This document shows, piece after piece, positions 1 to 8,014 of a stretch of DNA of 64,000 nucleotides (position 1 is its first letter; the number at the start of each line of letters is the position of its first letter). Origin of the DNA: Pseudomonas sp. CHM02 (GTDB taxonomy: Bacteria; Pseudomonadota; Gammaproteobacteria; Pseudomonadales; Pseudomonadaceae); the NCBI RefSeq assembly GCF_000612585.1, contig NZ_JFCA01000010.1:62001-126000 (forward strand), in the 5' to 3' direction. The position numbers and the translations under genes were made by a program. The notes under the pieces were generated by a model. The model was not told the origin of the DNA. It saw only the letters and a list, made by a program, of their open reading frames with translations, and searched no databases.

Positions 1-377
1 CGCGGCTCAATCCTCAGATGACCTTTATCTATGTGTCCGGCGCCGGTACAGACAGTTCCGAGGCGGGCAAGTCGATGTGGGCGAGGGTCAAGGGCAAGAC
101 CGAGAACGCCTTGCTGCGCCTGCCGTTCAAGGCGGTGTATCTGTTTCGGCCGGGGGTGATCCAGCCATTGCATGGCGTGCGGTCGAAGACGCCGCTTTAC
201 CAATCCTTCTACTCGGTGCTTGGCCCCCTGTTGTCGTTTGTGCGGCGGCTGAAACCGGGCTGGGTGGTGAGTACCGAGACGGTGGGCCGGGCGATGTTGC
301 AGGCGGCCAGCCACGGCGCGCCGCAGCCGGTGGTGGAGCAGGCCGAGATCAACCGGCTGGCCAGCGAGCGTCGCTGA
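1..377 (+). CDS. NAD-dependent epimerase/dehydratase-like protein, C-terminal part
   Basis: The frame is open from the window edge (complete codons from base 3), so this is the 3' end of a longer gene. The visible residues begin RLNPQMTFIYVSGAGTDSSE, where the Y-V-S-G-A-G strand end looks like the middle of an atypical short-chain dehydrogenase fold. The segment ARVKGKTENALL resembles the lysine-containing helix common in such proteins, and the tail reads like a substrate-side helical region. The ATG at 18 lies inside the domain and is not taken as the start. The stop overlaps the start of the next gene (TGATG), so the two are probably co-transcribed. The substrate is not known. Confidence 0.6.
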   Translation, partial: RLNPQMTFIYVSGAGTDSSEAGKSMWARVKGKTENALLRLPFKAVYLFRPGVIQPLHGVRSKTPLYQSFYSVLGPLLSFVRRLKPGWVVSTETVGRAMLQAASHGAPQPVVEQAEINRLASERR

Positions 378-1288
378 TGTTGCACAAGAGCCTGGTACGG
401 CGGCTGGACCTGATCACGCTGCAGCTGTTCGTCGCGGTATTTGAGGAAGGCACGCTGACCCGCGCGGCCAACCGTGAAGCCATTGCCGTGTCGGCCGCCA
501 GCAAGCGCCTGATGGAGTTGGAGCAGGTGCTGGGCGTCAGCCTGTTCGTGCGGCGGGCCAAGGGCATGGACCTGACGGCGGCCGGTGAAACCCTGCTGCA
601 CCATGCGCGGCAGATGCTGTTCAACGTCGAGAAGATGGGCCTGGAGCTGGGCGAACACAGCCATGGCGTGCGCGGTTATGTGCGGATGCTGGCCAATCTG
701 TCGGCGATCATTCAGTTTCTTCCGGAAGACCTGCGGGACTTTTCCGAACTGCACCCGGAAGTGAAGACCGACCTCGAAGAACGCCCCAGCAAGGGCGTGG
801 TGCAGGGCGTGCTGGATGGGGTGGCGGACCTCGGGATCTGCTCCAGCGACACCGACACGAAAGGCCTGCCCAGCGTGACCTATCGACACGACAAACTGGT
901 GGTGCTGATGCCCGCGGATCACCCGTTGGCTGCACGCAGAGCCCTGGCGTTTGCCGACACCCTGGACAGCGATTACGTCGGCCTGCACGCCGCCAGCTCC
1001 ATCAACATGCGCACCCACGCCGCCGCGCGCGAGGCGGGCAGGATGCTGCGCCTGCGCATTCATGTGCCGGGGTTCGACGCGATGTGCCGGATGGTCCAGG
1101 CCAACATGGGCATTGGGATCCTGCCACAAAAGGCCTATGAGTTATTTGGCCGCGCGCTGGGTTTGCATGCCGTACCGCTGACGGACGATTGGTCGGATCG
1201 CAGCCTGATCCTGGTGGTGCGCGACGAGGCGCAGTTGTCACCCGTGAGCCGGTTACTGTTCGAATATCTGCGCAGGATGCCGGTGTAA
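377..1288 (+). CDS. LysR-family transcriptional regulator
   Basis: 303 residues, the usual LysR length. The N-terminal winged helix-turn-helix (about residues 10-68) contains LQLFVAVFEEGTLTRAAN and the recognition-helix pattern SAASKRLMELEQVLGVSLFVR; the rest is the periplasmic-binding-like effector domain. The ATG at 377 is chosen because the homology to LysR proteins starts there and it overlaps the upstream stop by one base; an in-frame extension to 77 is a reading-frame artefact. It lies just upstream of the CoA-transferase/lyase pair on the same strand and is a reasonable candidate for their regulator, although a REPIN separates them. The effector is unknown. Confidence 0.85.
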   Translation: MLHKSLVRRLDLITLQLFVAVFEEGTLTRAANREAIAVSAASKRLMELEQVLGVSLFVRRAKGMDLTAAGETLLHHARQMLFNVEKMGLELGEHSHGVRGYVRMLANLSAIIQFLPEDLRDFSELHPEVKTDLEERPSKGVVQGVLDGVADLGICSSDTDTKGLPSVTYRHDKLVVLMPADHPLAARRALAFADTLDSDYVGLHAASSINMRTHAAAREAGRMLRLRIHVPGFDAMCRMVQANMGIGILPQKAYELFGRALGLHAVPLTDDWSDRSLILVVRDEAQLSPVSRLLFEYLRRMPV

Positions 1289-1308
1289 GCGCACTACAGA
1301 GCACAATG

Positions 1309-1442
1309 TGTAGTGAGCGGGCTCGCCCCGCGCTGGTGGCGAAGCCGCCCCAAAACCAAACGCACCCAGTTAACCTGACACGCCGCAGCGGACCGATTAG
1401 GGCGGCTTCGCCACCCAGCGCGGGGCAAGCCCGCTCACTACA
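1309..1442. repeat. REPIN: paired inverted REP sequences
   Basis: Two 42-base arms, 1309-1350 and 1401-1442, face each other. The left arm begins TGTAGTGAGCGGGCTCGCCC and the right arm is its reverse complement except for one C/T difference and one single-base gap. About 50 bases of unrelated sequence separate them. This is the layout of Pseudomonas REPINs, palindromic elements mobilised by a RAYT transposase. No RAYT gene is present in the window. Confidence 0.85.
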
Positions 1443-1545
1443 GCGTTCGCGTTTGGCGAACGCTTCTTGCCAACTGACGGTTGGATTTCCTTTGCACCGG
1501 GCCTCTAGTCTTGGCGTCACATTCCAAGAACAAGAGGTACACCCC

Positions 1546-2739
1546 ATGACGGCTCCCTTGAGCGGTATCAAGGTGATCGAGATCGGCACGCTGATTGCCG
1601 CGCCGTTCGCCGCCCGGCTGATGGCCGAGTTTGGCGCCGAGGTGATCAAGATCGAAGCCATGGGCCAGGGCGACCCGCTTCGCAAATGGCGAAAGCTGCA
1701 CGAAGGCACGTCGCTGTGGTGGTACCTGCAATCGCGCAACAAGAAGTCGCTGGCGCTGGACCTCAAGTCATCCGAAGGCGTGGACCTGATCAAGCAATTG
1801 CTCGGCGACGCCGATGTGCTGATCGAAAACCTGCGCCCCGGTGGCCTGGAAAAGCTCGGCCTCGGCTGGGACGTGCTGCACGCCCTCAACCCCAAGCTGA
1901 CGCTGGTACGCATCTCTGGCTATGGCCAGACCGGCCCCTATCGCGACCGCCCTGGCTTCGGTGCCATCGGCGAGGCCATGGGCGGCATCCGCTACACCAC
2001 CGGCAACCCGGACTCGCCACCGGCGCGGGTCGGCGTAAGCCTGGGGGACTCCCTGGCCTCGCTGCACGGCGTGATTGGCGCGCTGATGTCGCTGCTGCGG
2101 GTCAAGACCGGGCAGGGCGATGGGCAGATCGTCGATGTGTCGCTGGCCGAAAGCGTGTTCAACCTGATGGAAAGCCTGGTGCCGGAATACGACATGCTCG
2201 GCCATGTGCGCGAACGCAGCGGCGGCGCCTTGCCGGGCATTGCGCCCTCCAACACCTACCTGACGGCCGACGGTGCCTATGTGGTGATCGCCGGCAACAG
2301 CGACCCGATCTACAAGCGCCTGATGCACACCATCGGCCGCGCCGACCTGGCCGAAGCGCCCGAGTTTGCCCACAACGATGGGCGCGCCGCCAAGAGCGGT
2401 TTGCTTGACGCGGCGATCACCCACTGGACCAGCCGCCTGCCCATCGACCAGGTGCTCAGCGCGCTTGAAACCGCGGAAGTACCCGCCGGCCGCATCTATT
2501 CTGTCGCGGATATCGTCGACGACCCGCACTACCAGGCGCGTGACATGTTGCTCAATGCCGAGTTGCCTGGCGGTGTGTCGGTGAAGATGCCTGGCATCGT
2601 GCCCAAACTCTCGGAAACCCCTGGCGGCGTGAACTGGCAAGGCCCGTCCCTGGGCCAGCACACCGACGAAATTCTCGGCAGCCTGGGGCTGGCTGGCGCC
2701 GATATCCAACGCCTGAAAACCTTGGGAGTGGTGCAATGA
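1546..2739 (+). CDS. Class III (CaiB/BaiF family) CoA-transferase
   Basis: 397 residues. The start GIKVIEIGTLIAAPFAARLM, followed by FGAEVIKIEAMGQGDPLRKW and NKKSLALDLKSSEG, is the classical CaiB/BaiF N-terminal fold; DVLIENLRPGGLEKLGLGW and RISGYGQTGPYRDRPGFGAI are the conserved CoA-binding stretches. The family transfers CoA between acids without a covalent CoA-glutamate intermediate. The start at 1546 is preceded by AAGAGG. It overlaps the lyase-like gene downstream by four bases (ATGA), so the pair is translationally coupled and probably activates an organic acid that the lyase then cleaves. 3-hydroxy-3-methylglutarate, itaconate or a related acid would fit, but this is inference. Confidence 0.88.
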   Translation: MTAPLSGIKVIEIGTLIAAPFAARLMAEFGAEVIKIEAMGQGDPLRKWRKLHEGTSLWWYLQSRNKKSLALDLKSSEGVDLIKQLLGDADVLIENLRPGGLEKLGLGWDVLHALNPKLTLVRISGYGQTGPYRDRPGFGAIGEAMGGIRYTTGNPDSPPARVGVSLGDSLASLHGVIGALMSLLRVKTGQGDGQIVDVSLAESVFNLMESLVPEYDMLGHVRERSGGALPGIAPSNTYLTADGAYVVIAGNSDPIYKRLMHTIGRADLAEAPEFAHNDGRAAKSGLLDAAITHWTSRLPIDQVLSALETAEVPAGRIYSVADIVDDPHYQARDMLLNAELPGGVSVKMPGIVPKLSETPGGVNWQGPSLGQHTDEILGSLGLAGADIQRLKTLGVVQ

Positions 2740-3677
2740 TCACTGACTATTCAGACCCGCTGATCGTGCAGGAAGTGTCCCCGCGCGATGGCTTGCAAAT
2801 CGAGCCGACCTGGGTCGAAACGGCCGACAAGATCGCCTTGATCGATCAGCTTTCCCAGGCCGGTTTTTCGCGGATCGAAGCCGGTTCGTTCGTCTCGCCC
2901 AAGGCCATCCCGGCATTGCGTGATGGCGAGCAGGTGTTCCAGGGCATCGAGCGCAAGCCGGGTGTGATCTATGTGGCGCTGATCCCCAACCTCAAGGGCG
3001 CGCAGCGTGCCATCGCGTCCCGCGCCGATGAGCTGAACCTGGTGATGTCTGCCAGCCAGACCCACAACCTGGCCAATATGCGCATGCGTTGCGAAGCGTC
3101 GTTGGCGGCATTTGATGACATCGTCAGTTTTGCCCGCGATTACCCGGTGAGGCTCAACGGCAGCATCGCCACCACCTTCGGTTGCCCGTTCGAAGGCAAG
3201 ATTGATGAAGACCGCGTGCTGCAGTTCGTTGACGCTTATCTAGAACTGGGCATCCAGGGCATCAGTCTGGCCGACACCACCGGCATGGCCAATCCGCGTC
3301 AGGTTGAGCGCCTGGTCAAGCGCGTGTTGCAGCACGTATCCGCCCGTGACCTGACCCTGCATTTCCACAACACCCGCGGCCTGGGCTTGTGCAATGTGCT
3401 GGCCGCCTATGAGGCCGGCGCCCGTCGCTTTGACGCGGCGCTCGGCGGGTTGGGAGGCTGCCCGTTTGCACCGGGGGCGTCGGGCAATATCTGCACCGAA
3501 GATCTGGTCAACCTGTGCGAAGAGGTCGGGATCCACACTGGCATCGACCTGCCGCATTTGCTGCACATGTCTCGCCGCTTGCCGGCCCTGCTGGGCCACG
3601 AATTGCCCGGCCAGTTGGCCAAGGCCGGGCGCAATGGCGACCTGCATCCGCCGCCGGCCTACATCGCCACGCTGTAG
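2736..3677 (+). CDS. Hydroxymethylglutaryl-CoA lyase family protein
   Basis: 313 residues, typical for HMG-CoA lyase and its relatives in the DRE-TIM metallolyase superfamily. The first strand carries VQEVSPRDGLQ, with the arginine and aspartate that bind substrate and metal. LHFHNTRGLGLCN supplies the metal-ligand histidines, and GGLGGCPFAPGASGN contains the flexible-loop cysteine of the HMGL signature. The expected reaction is aldol cleavage of a 3-hydroxyacyl-CoA to acetyl-CoA plus a keto acid. Coupling to the CoA-transferase suggests a two-gene activate-and-cleave pathway rather than leucine catabolism, whose usual liu genes are absent here. Confidence 0.85.
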   Translation: MITDYSDPLIVQEVSPRDGLQIEPTWVETADKIALIDQLSQAGFSRIEAGSFVSPKAIPALRDGEQVFQGIERKPGVIYVALIPNLKGAQRAIASRADELNLVMSASQTHNLANMRMRCEASLAAFDDIVSFARDYPVRLNGSIATTFGCPFEGKIDEDRVLQFVDAYLELGIQGISLADTTGMANPRQVERLVKRVLQHVSARDLTLHFHNTRGLGLCNVLAAYEAGARRFDAALGGLGGCPFAPGASGNICTEDLVNLCEEVGIHTGIDLPHLLHMSRRLPALLGHELPGQLAKAGRNGDLHPPPAYIATL

Positions 3678-3737
3678 CCCCCGCACCAGATAACAAAAAC
3701 AATCGGGCGCCAGTGAGCAGCCCGCTGGAGAGAAACC

Positions 3738-4104
3738 ATGAGCACCGATAGAAGACGCCCAGTGGCTGACGCCGGCGGAGAAGACCTTGCTGGTCAGCCG
3801 CATCGCCAAGCATGAGCCGAACCAGCACGGGGGCTCGCTGCTGTCAGCGATCCGCATCCCTGGTTTCCTGATGCTCGGTTTCATCTACTTCCTGATTCAG
3901 GTGGCGTCCTACGGCCTCAACTTCTGGGCGCCGCAATTGATTCGCAGCGCCGGCACCCAGAGCCCGGTGATGGTAGGGCGCATCAAGGACCTCACCGGCA
4001 GCACCACCCCGGCGCTGTATGTGATCGGCCTGTGCGCGCTGCTGGCGGCGGCGCTGCTGTTGTGGGGATTGCCGCAGAAACTGCGTACCCTCGACAAGGG
4101 CTGA
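3738..4104 (+). pseudogene. Decayed MFS transporter (ACS-type) with internal deletions
   Basis: A well-formed ATG start at 3738 runs out of frame after a few codons. From 3754 another frame reads DAQWLTPAEKTLLVSRIAKH and continues to the stop at 4104. This matches the centre and the extreme C-terminus of anion:cation symporters of the major facilitator superfamily, ending LLLWGLPQKLRTLDKG. Only about 117 codons remain of a protein that normally has about 430. The stretch GTQSPVMVGRIKDLTGS seems to fuse two distant parts of the family sequence. The position directly after the CoA-transferase/lyase pair suggests that it once imported their substrate. Confidence 0.75.
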
Positions 4105-4593
4105 TCAGCCTGCAGTGGCCAATGCACGGGCGGGTGTGGCGCTGAACTGAATCAACACCACGCCGCCGATCAACAACAACGCCCCCAGCACACGGGGCGT
4201 TGTCAGTTGGCGCTCCACCAGACCGAACAGGCCAAAGTGATCCAGCACCAGCGACGCCAGAATCTGTCCGGCCATGGCCAGCGCGATAAACCCCGAGGCG
4301 CCGAGCTTGGGCAACAGCATCAACGCCAGGGAAATAAAGCACACGCCAAACGCGCCGCCGGCCCACATCCACAACGGTGCCTTGCTGATAAACGCCAGGC
4401 TTGGCAACGGCAAGCGCATCGCCACAATCACCGGCAGTAACACGATGATACTCACCAGCAACGACGCCAGCGTGGCCCACAGCGGATGGCCGAGGCCGCG
4501 CCCGAGGTTGGCGTTGATCGCACTTTGAAACGGCACCACCGCCCCGGCGATGACCGCCAGCGCCAATAAGCCCACCCAATGCAGCGTTGTCAT
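4105..4593 (-). CDS. DMT-type transporter of the YdcZ/DUF606 family
   Basis: 162 residues from the ATG at 4593, which has GGGAGA upstream; the frame extends to 4638 but the added residues are polar and not family-like. Five hydrophobic segments are visible, beginning LHWVGLLALAVIAGAVVPFQ and ending LGALLLIGGVVLIQF. The QSAINANLGRGLGHPLWATL stretch is characteristic of the DUF606 half-size members of the drug/metabolite transporter superfamily. It is divergent from the LysR gene at 4662 with only about 70 bases between starts, so that regulator may control it. The substrate is unknown. Confidence 0.8.
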   Translation of the reverse strand: MTTLHWVGLLALAVIAGAVVPFQSAINANLGRGLGHPLWATLASLLVSIIVLLPVIVAMRLPLPSLAFISKAPLWMWAGGAFGVCFISLALMLLPKLGASGFIALAMAGQILASLVLDHFGLFGLVERQLTTPRVLGALLLIGGVVLIQFSATPARALATAG

Positions 4594-4661
4594 GTCGAAT
4601 CTCCCAGAGGTTTTGCTGGACTCTAGGCTATTCGTCACGCAAATTTAAATTCCAAGTTCTC

Positions 4662-5579
4662 ATGCCGAGCATGCAGCTGATGAATGATCTGCGCCGCATC
4701 GACCTCAACCTGCTGGTGATCCTCGACGCCTTGCTCAGCGAGCAACACGTCACCCGTGCCGCTGAGCGTTTGCACTTGAGCCAACCTGCGGTCAGCCATG
4801 CGCTGGCGCGTTTGCGCGATCTGCTGGGTGACCCGCTGCTGGTGCGTCAGGGCGGTAGCCTGGTGCCGACGGCTCGCGCGCTGGAGTTGGCAGCGCCATT
4901 GGCTGAGGCCCTGGCCCAGGTGCAGGCCCTGCTGGCGCCGAATCGCTTTGATCCTGAATCGGCCAAGCGCAGGTTTCGTGTGGCGATGTCTGACTACAGT
5001 GCGGCGATTTTCCTACCCAACCTGGTGCGTACGCTGCGCAGTGAGGCACCGGGTATCGACCTGCAAATCATCCAGGCCAGCCGTGAGGGCATGGTGGATG
5101 GCGTGCTCAATGGCGATCTCGACTTGGCGGCTGGCGTGTTCCCCGACCTGCCCGCCGAACTGCGGACTACGCCATTGTTCGAAGAGCACTACACCTGCCT
5201 GGTCGACCGCGACAGCCTTGCGGCAAGCGGCACACTGGATCTGCCCACCTACCTGTCACGTCCCCATGTATTGCTGGAAATGCGCGGCAGCGGCACGCCG
5301 GAAATCGAGCGGGCGCTGACAGCGATTCGCGAGCGTCGGCATGTGGCGATCAGCCTGCCGCACTGGGGCGTGGCGCCGCAGTTGATCCGCGGCACGAACT
5401 TGATCCTGACCGTGTCTTCCCGAGGCTTGCTGGAGATTGATCACGCGCATTTGCTGGCGGTACCACCGCCCTTTCATATTCCGTCGTTTGCGTTCGAACT
5501 GGCGTGGCATGCACGGCGGGGTGGGGATTCGGGGTTGCAGTGGTTGGTTAGGCAGGTGCAGGGGGTGTTACAAATCTGA
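4662..5579 (+). CDS. LysR-family transcriptional regulator
   Basis: About 305 residues. The helix-turn-helix region LRRIDLNLLVILDALLSEQH and LSQPAVSHALARLRDLLGD near the N-terminus is typical of the NodD/LinR-like branch of LysR proteins. The effector domain follows. Three in-frame ATGs (4662, 4671, 4680) are possible starts; none has a strong ribosome site, and the last begins MNDLRRIDLNLL, the usual form in relatives. It is divergent from the DUF606 transporter, the standard arrangement for a LysR regulator and its target. Confidence 0.85.
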   Translation: MPSMQLMNDLRRIDLNLLVILDALLSEQHVTRAAERLHLSQPAVSHALARLRDLLGDPLLVRQGGSLVPTARALELAAPLAEALAQVQALLAPNRFDPESAKRRFRVAMSDYSAAIFLPNLVRTLRSEAPGIDLQIIQASREGMVDGVLNGDLDLAAGVFPDLPAELRTTPLFEEHYTCLVDRDSLAASGTLDLPTYLSRPHVLLEMRGSGTPEIERALTAIRERRHVAISLPHWGVAPQLIRGTNLILTVSSRGLLEIDHAHLLAVPPPFHIPSFAFELAWHARRGGDSGLQWLVRQVQGVLQI

Positions 5580-5586
5580 GCCTTCA

Positions 5587-5871
5587 TCACCAGGATGCGG
5601 GTGGCTGGCGCCGGGTATGGAAGATCCGCATGACTTGCAATCGGCCCTCTCGGATGCGATACGGGACAATGTAGGGCCATCTAGGCACGACCCATTCGCG
5701 AGTCCCTGGCACGCGTCCCTCTTTTCCCATCGCTGGAAATTCAGCAATCTGTTGGAGCCCAGTCAAGATTGCCTGGACAAATTCGTGGGCAGCTTTTGGA
5801 TTTTCTTCAGCAATATAAGCGGCTTCATCGTCAAGGTTCCTGAGGGCTGCCCTCAGCCACTCAACCTGCAT
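5587..5871 (-). CDS. ParE/RelE-superfamily toxin
   Basis: 94 residues. The sequence MQVEWLRAALRNLDDEAAYI, then ENPKAAHEFVQAILTGLQQI and the C-terminal strand region PYIVPYRIREGRLQVMRIFH with the terminal HTRR, matches the ParE/RelE toxin fold. ParE toxins poison DNA gyrase and RelE toxins cleave mRNA; which applies cannot be told from sequence alone. The start overlaps the antitoxin gene by 11 bases, so antitoxin is translated first. All expected family features are present and the gene looks intact. Confidence 0.88.
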   Translation of the reverse strand: MQVEWLRAALRNLDDEAAYIAEENPKAAHEFVQAILTGLQQIAEFPAMGKEGRVPGTREWVVPRWPYIVPYRIREGRLQVMRIFHTRRQPPASW

Positions 5872-6100
5872 TAATGCGCCATTTGTCAGCGACAGCTTTT
5901 ACCTCGGCAGCGGTAGCGAAATCGCCCGCATCCGCTTCTTTCAGTGCTTTTTGAATTTCCTCAATTTGCCAGGCTTCGCGCGTGAGGTATTCGCGTAATG
6001 CGTCAACCACCAGAAAGGATTTGCTGCGCCCGGTGGCCTTGGCGAGACTGGCAAGCGTATCGGCGATATCCTCCGGTATACGTAGGGACATGACAGACAT
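5861..6100 (-). CDS. Ribbon-helix-helix antitoxin (CopG/ParD-like)
   Basis: 79 residues. The N-terminal MSVMSLRIPEDIADTLASLA is a beta-strand plus helix typical of ribbon-helix-helix DNA-binding proteins, followed by GRSKSFLVVDALREYL. The charged C-terminal half should wrap the toxin. It is the first gene of the pair, with GAGG upstream of the ATG at 6100. A long inverted repeat sits immediately upstream, as expected for an autoregulated toxin-antitoxin operon. Confidence 0.88.
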   Translation of the reverse strand: MSVMSLRIPEDIADTLASLAKATGRSKSFLVVDALREYLTREAWQIEEIQKALKEADAGDFATAAEVKAVADKWRINAG

Positions 6101-6115
6101 GACGACCTCGTTGTA

Positions 6116-6147
6116 GTGACATGTAGTGCAACATACTACATTGTCAC
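6116..6147 (-). promoter_or_regulatory. Probable operator of the toxin-antitoxin operon
   Basis: The 32 bases form a near-perfect inverted repeat: GTGACATGTAGT on one side and the reverse complement of GTGACAATGTAGT on the other, differing by a single extra A, around a short centre. It ends about 15 bases before the antitoxin start codon, where an RHH antitoxin (alone or with toxin) would bind to repress its own promoter. Confidence 0.65.
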
Positions 6148-6204
6148 CGCGTCCCTGGTTTCCCCCGTTCGTCAGGGGGCGCTCCGATTGTGAAAGGAGT
6201 ATCC

Positions 6205-6615
6205 ATGCTCTCAGGCTTCAACCACCTGACCCTGGCCGTCACCGACTTGCCGCGCAGCATCCGCTTCTACCATGAGCTGCTGCAACTTCACCTCGACGCC
6301 ACCTGGCATGCCGGCGCCTATCTCTCACTGCCGGGCCTTTGGTTGTGCTTATCGCTCGATCCGCTGCGCGACTCGAAGCCGGCCGCCGATTACTCCCATT
6401 ACGCGTTTACCGTGGCTGCGGCTGACTTCACCAGGTTCGTAGAGCGCCTGCGAGCGGCGCAGGTAGAAGAATGGCGCGACAACCGCAGTGAAGGTGCCTC
6501 GTTCTATTTTCTCGACCCTGATGGTCACAAGCTCGAAGCCCATGTCGGCGACCTGGCCTCACGGCTGCAAGCGTGTCGCGCCAAGCCTTATGCCGGAATG
6601 AAGTTTTACCCGTAG
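6205..6615 (+). CDS. fosA: Fosfomycin resistance glutathione transferase FosA
   Basis: 136 residues, the family length. FosA is a Mn/K-dependent glyoxalase-fold enzyme that adds glutathione to fosfomycin. The metal ligands His7 ([11 protein letters not shown]), His65 (YSHYAF) and Glu111 ([13 protein letters not shown]) and the catalytic Thr9 are all present, as is the [12 protein letters not shown] signature. The start is the ATG at 6205 with AAAGGAG upstream; a GTG at 6190 overlaps that ribosome site and is not used. It stands alone between the toxin-antitoxin operon and a LysE exporter. Chromosomal fosA is common in pseudomonads. Confidence 0.92.
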   Translation: MLSGFNHLTLAVTDLPRSIRFYHELLQLHLDATWHAGAYLSLPGLWLCLSLDPLRDSKPAADYSHYAFTVAAADFTRFVERLRAAQVEEWRDNRSEGASFYFLDPDGHKLEAHVGDLASRLQACRAKPYAGMKFYP

Positions 6616-6668
6616 CACGGGAACGTGCAGAATCCCTTCACCGTTCAACCTTCTTCTGAGTCGCGCCC

Positions 6669-7310
6669 ATGACCCCATCCTTGCTGCTCGCCGTCCTTGC
6701 TTCAGGCTTTATCTACGGTATTACGCCCGGCCCAGGCGTGTTGGCCGTGTTTGGCATTGGCGCTGCCCGTGGCCGGCGTGCCGGCGCGGGGTTCCTGTGC
6801 GGGCACCTGCTGGGGGATGTGGTGTGGTGCTCGACGGCTCTGATCGCCATCGTGGGTGCGCGGGAAGTGGGCAGCAGTGCGTTTGATGTGCTCGGCGTGC
6901 TCAGTGGCCTGTACCTGTTCTGGCTCGGCTGGCGCGCGATTCGCACCCAGCGTCGCAGCAGCGATGCGCCTCAGGGCGCGGCACGGCATCCGTTCTGGCA
7001 TGGCATCTTGTTCGGTCTGACCAACCCCAAGGCGTACCCGGTGGCTGTGGCGACATTCACGGCGTTGCTGTCCAGCCGTGCCGAGTTGCTGACCTGGTCG
7101 ATGCTGCCTTCGCTGATCTTCCTGAGCTTCGTCGGCGGGCTGCTGGCCTACGCGATCCTGATCGGCGTGGTCGGCGCACAGCGGGTGCGCACGGTGTACC
7201 AGCGCCATGAAATCCTGATCACCAGACTCTGTGGCGTGATGTTCATCGGTTTCGCCATCAACGCTCTGGCGCATGCGTTGCCGGGCTTGTTTGGCAGCAA
7301 ACCCGCCTGA
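6669..7310 (+). CDS. LysE/RhtB-family amino-acid exporter
   Basis: 213 residues with about six hydrophobic segments. The N-terminal GFIYGITPGPGVLAVFGIGA carries the TPGP motif diagnostic of LysE/RhtB translocators, and FGLTNPKAYPVAVATFTALL matches the conserved NPK segment. The family exports amino acids or homoserine lactone-like compounds in exchange for protons. The gene is single, with the ATG at 6669; no regulator adjoins it. The exact substrate is not predictable. Confidence 0.88.
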   Translation: MTPSLLLAVLASGFIYGITPGPGVLAVFGIGAARGRRAGAGFLCGHLLGDVVWCSTALIAIVGAREVGSSAFDVLGVLSGLYLFWLGWRAIRTQRRSSDAPQGAARHPFWHGILFGLTNPKAYPVAVATFTALLSSRAELLTWSMLPSLIFLSFVGGLLAYAILIGVVGAQRVRTVYQRHEILITRLCGVMFIGFAINALAHALPGLFGSKPA

Positions 7311-7429
7311 TTCGATGACGACCGTTCGTCGCACTGGCGAGTTTTTTCTAAACCTTTGCCGCCCTGAAAATTCGAATTGAGGGCGGGGTGTGTTCCCCCG
7401 CACCTATTTTTACCCTGGAGGAACCCATC

Positions 7430-7957
7430 ATGAGCCGCATGGCTATCCGGTTACGCACCGCCAGTTTCGCGATGCTGCTGGGCCTCGGCGCCAGCAATGC
7501 TTTCGCCCAGTCGCCTGCTGAATTCATCGAGCAGGCTTCGGCCAAAGGCATGGCCGATATCGAAACCAGTCGCATGGCCCACGCCAAGACCTCGTCCCAG
7601 GAAATCAAGGACTACACCATCGAGGTGATCAACGAGCGCACCCTGGCCAACCAGCATCTGGCGGCCATCGCCAAGAAGCTCGACCTGCCTGTGGCGCCGC
7701 GTGAGAAGATCGTCGACAAAGCCGAGACCCTGATGCCCGAACTCAAGGACGGCGACTCTTTTGATGCGGCCTACACCGCGCAACAGGTGAAGGAAAACGA
7801 AGATGCCATCGCCCTGTTCAAGCAGGAAGGTGCAGCGTCGGATGTGCCGGAAATAAAAGCCCTGGTGGATGAGACGCTGCCCAAGTTGGAAGAGCGTCTG
7901 CAGAAAGCCCGCGCATTGGCATCGACTTACGGCAAAGGTCATCAAGGCGACGGTTGA
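7430..7957 (+). CDS. Secreted DUF4142 protein
   Basis: 175 residues. A signal peptide (about residues 1-26, ending SNAFAQ) precedes a four-helix DUF4142 domain; the segments FIEQASAKGMADIETSRMAH and EVINERTLANQHLAAIAKKL are typical, though the ferritin-like metal ligands are not obvious. The start at 7430 has GGAGGA upstream. The protein should be periplasmic. Family members are often stress-induced, with no firmly known biochemical role. A strong bidirectional terminator follows. Confidence 0.85.
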   Translation: MSRMAIRLRTASFAMLLGLGASNAFAQSPAEFIEQASAKGMADIETSRMAHAKTSSQEIKDYTIEVINERTLANQHLAAIAKKLDLPVAPREKIVDKAETLMPELKDGDSFDAAYTAQQVKENEDAIALFKQEGAASDVPEIKALVDETLPKLEERLQKARALASTYGKGHQGDG

Positions 7958-7974
7958 GTCCGTCACTTGAGCTG

Positions 7975-8014
7975 AAAAAAACGGCGGTTGGAGCTTCTCC
8001 AACCGCCGTTTTTT
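7975..8014. terminator. Bidirectional rho-independent terminator
   Basis: A 13-bp perfect stem ACGGCGGTTGGAG with a three-base CTT loop is flanked by an A-run on the left and a T-run on the right. It can therefore end transcription of the DUF4142 gene rightward and of the iron-permease-like gene leftward. Confidence 0.9.
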
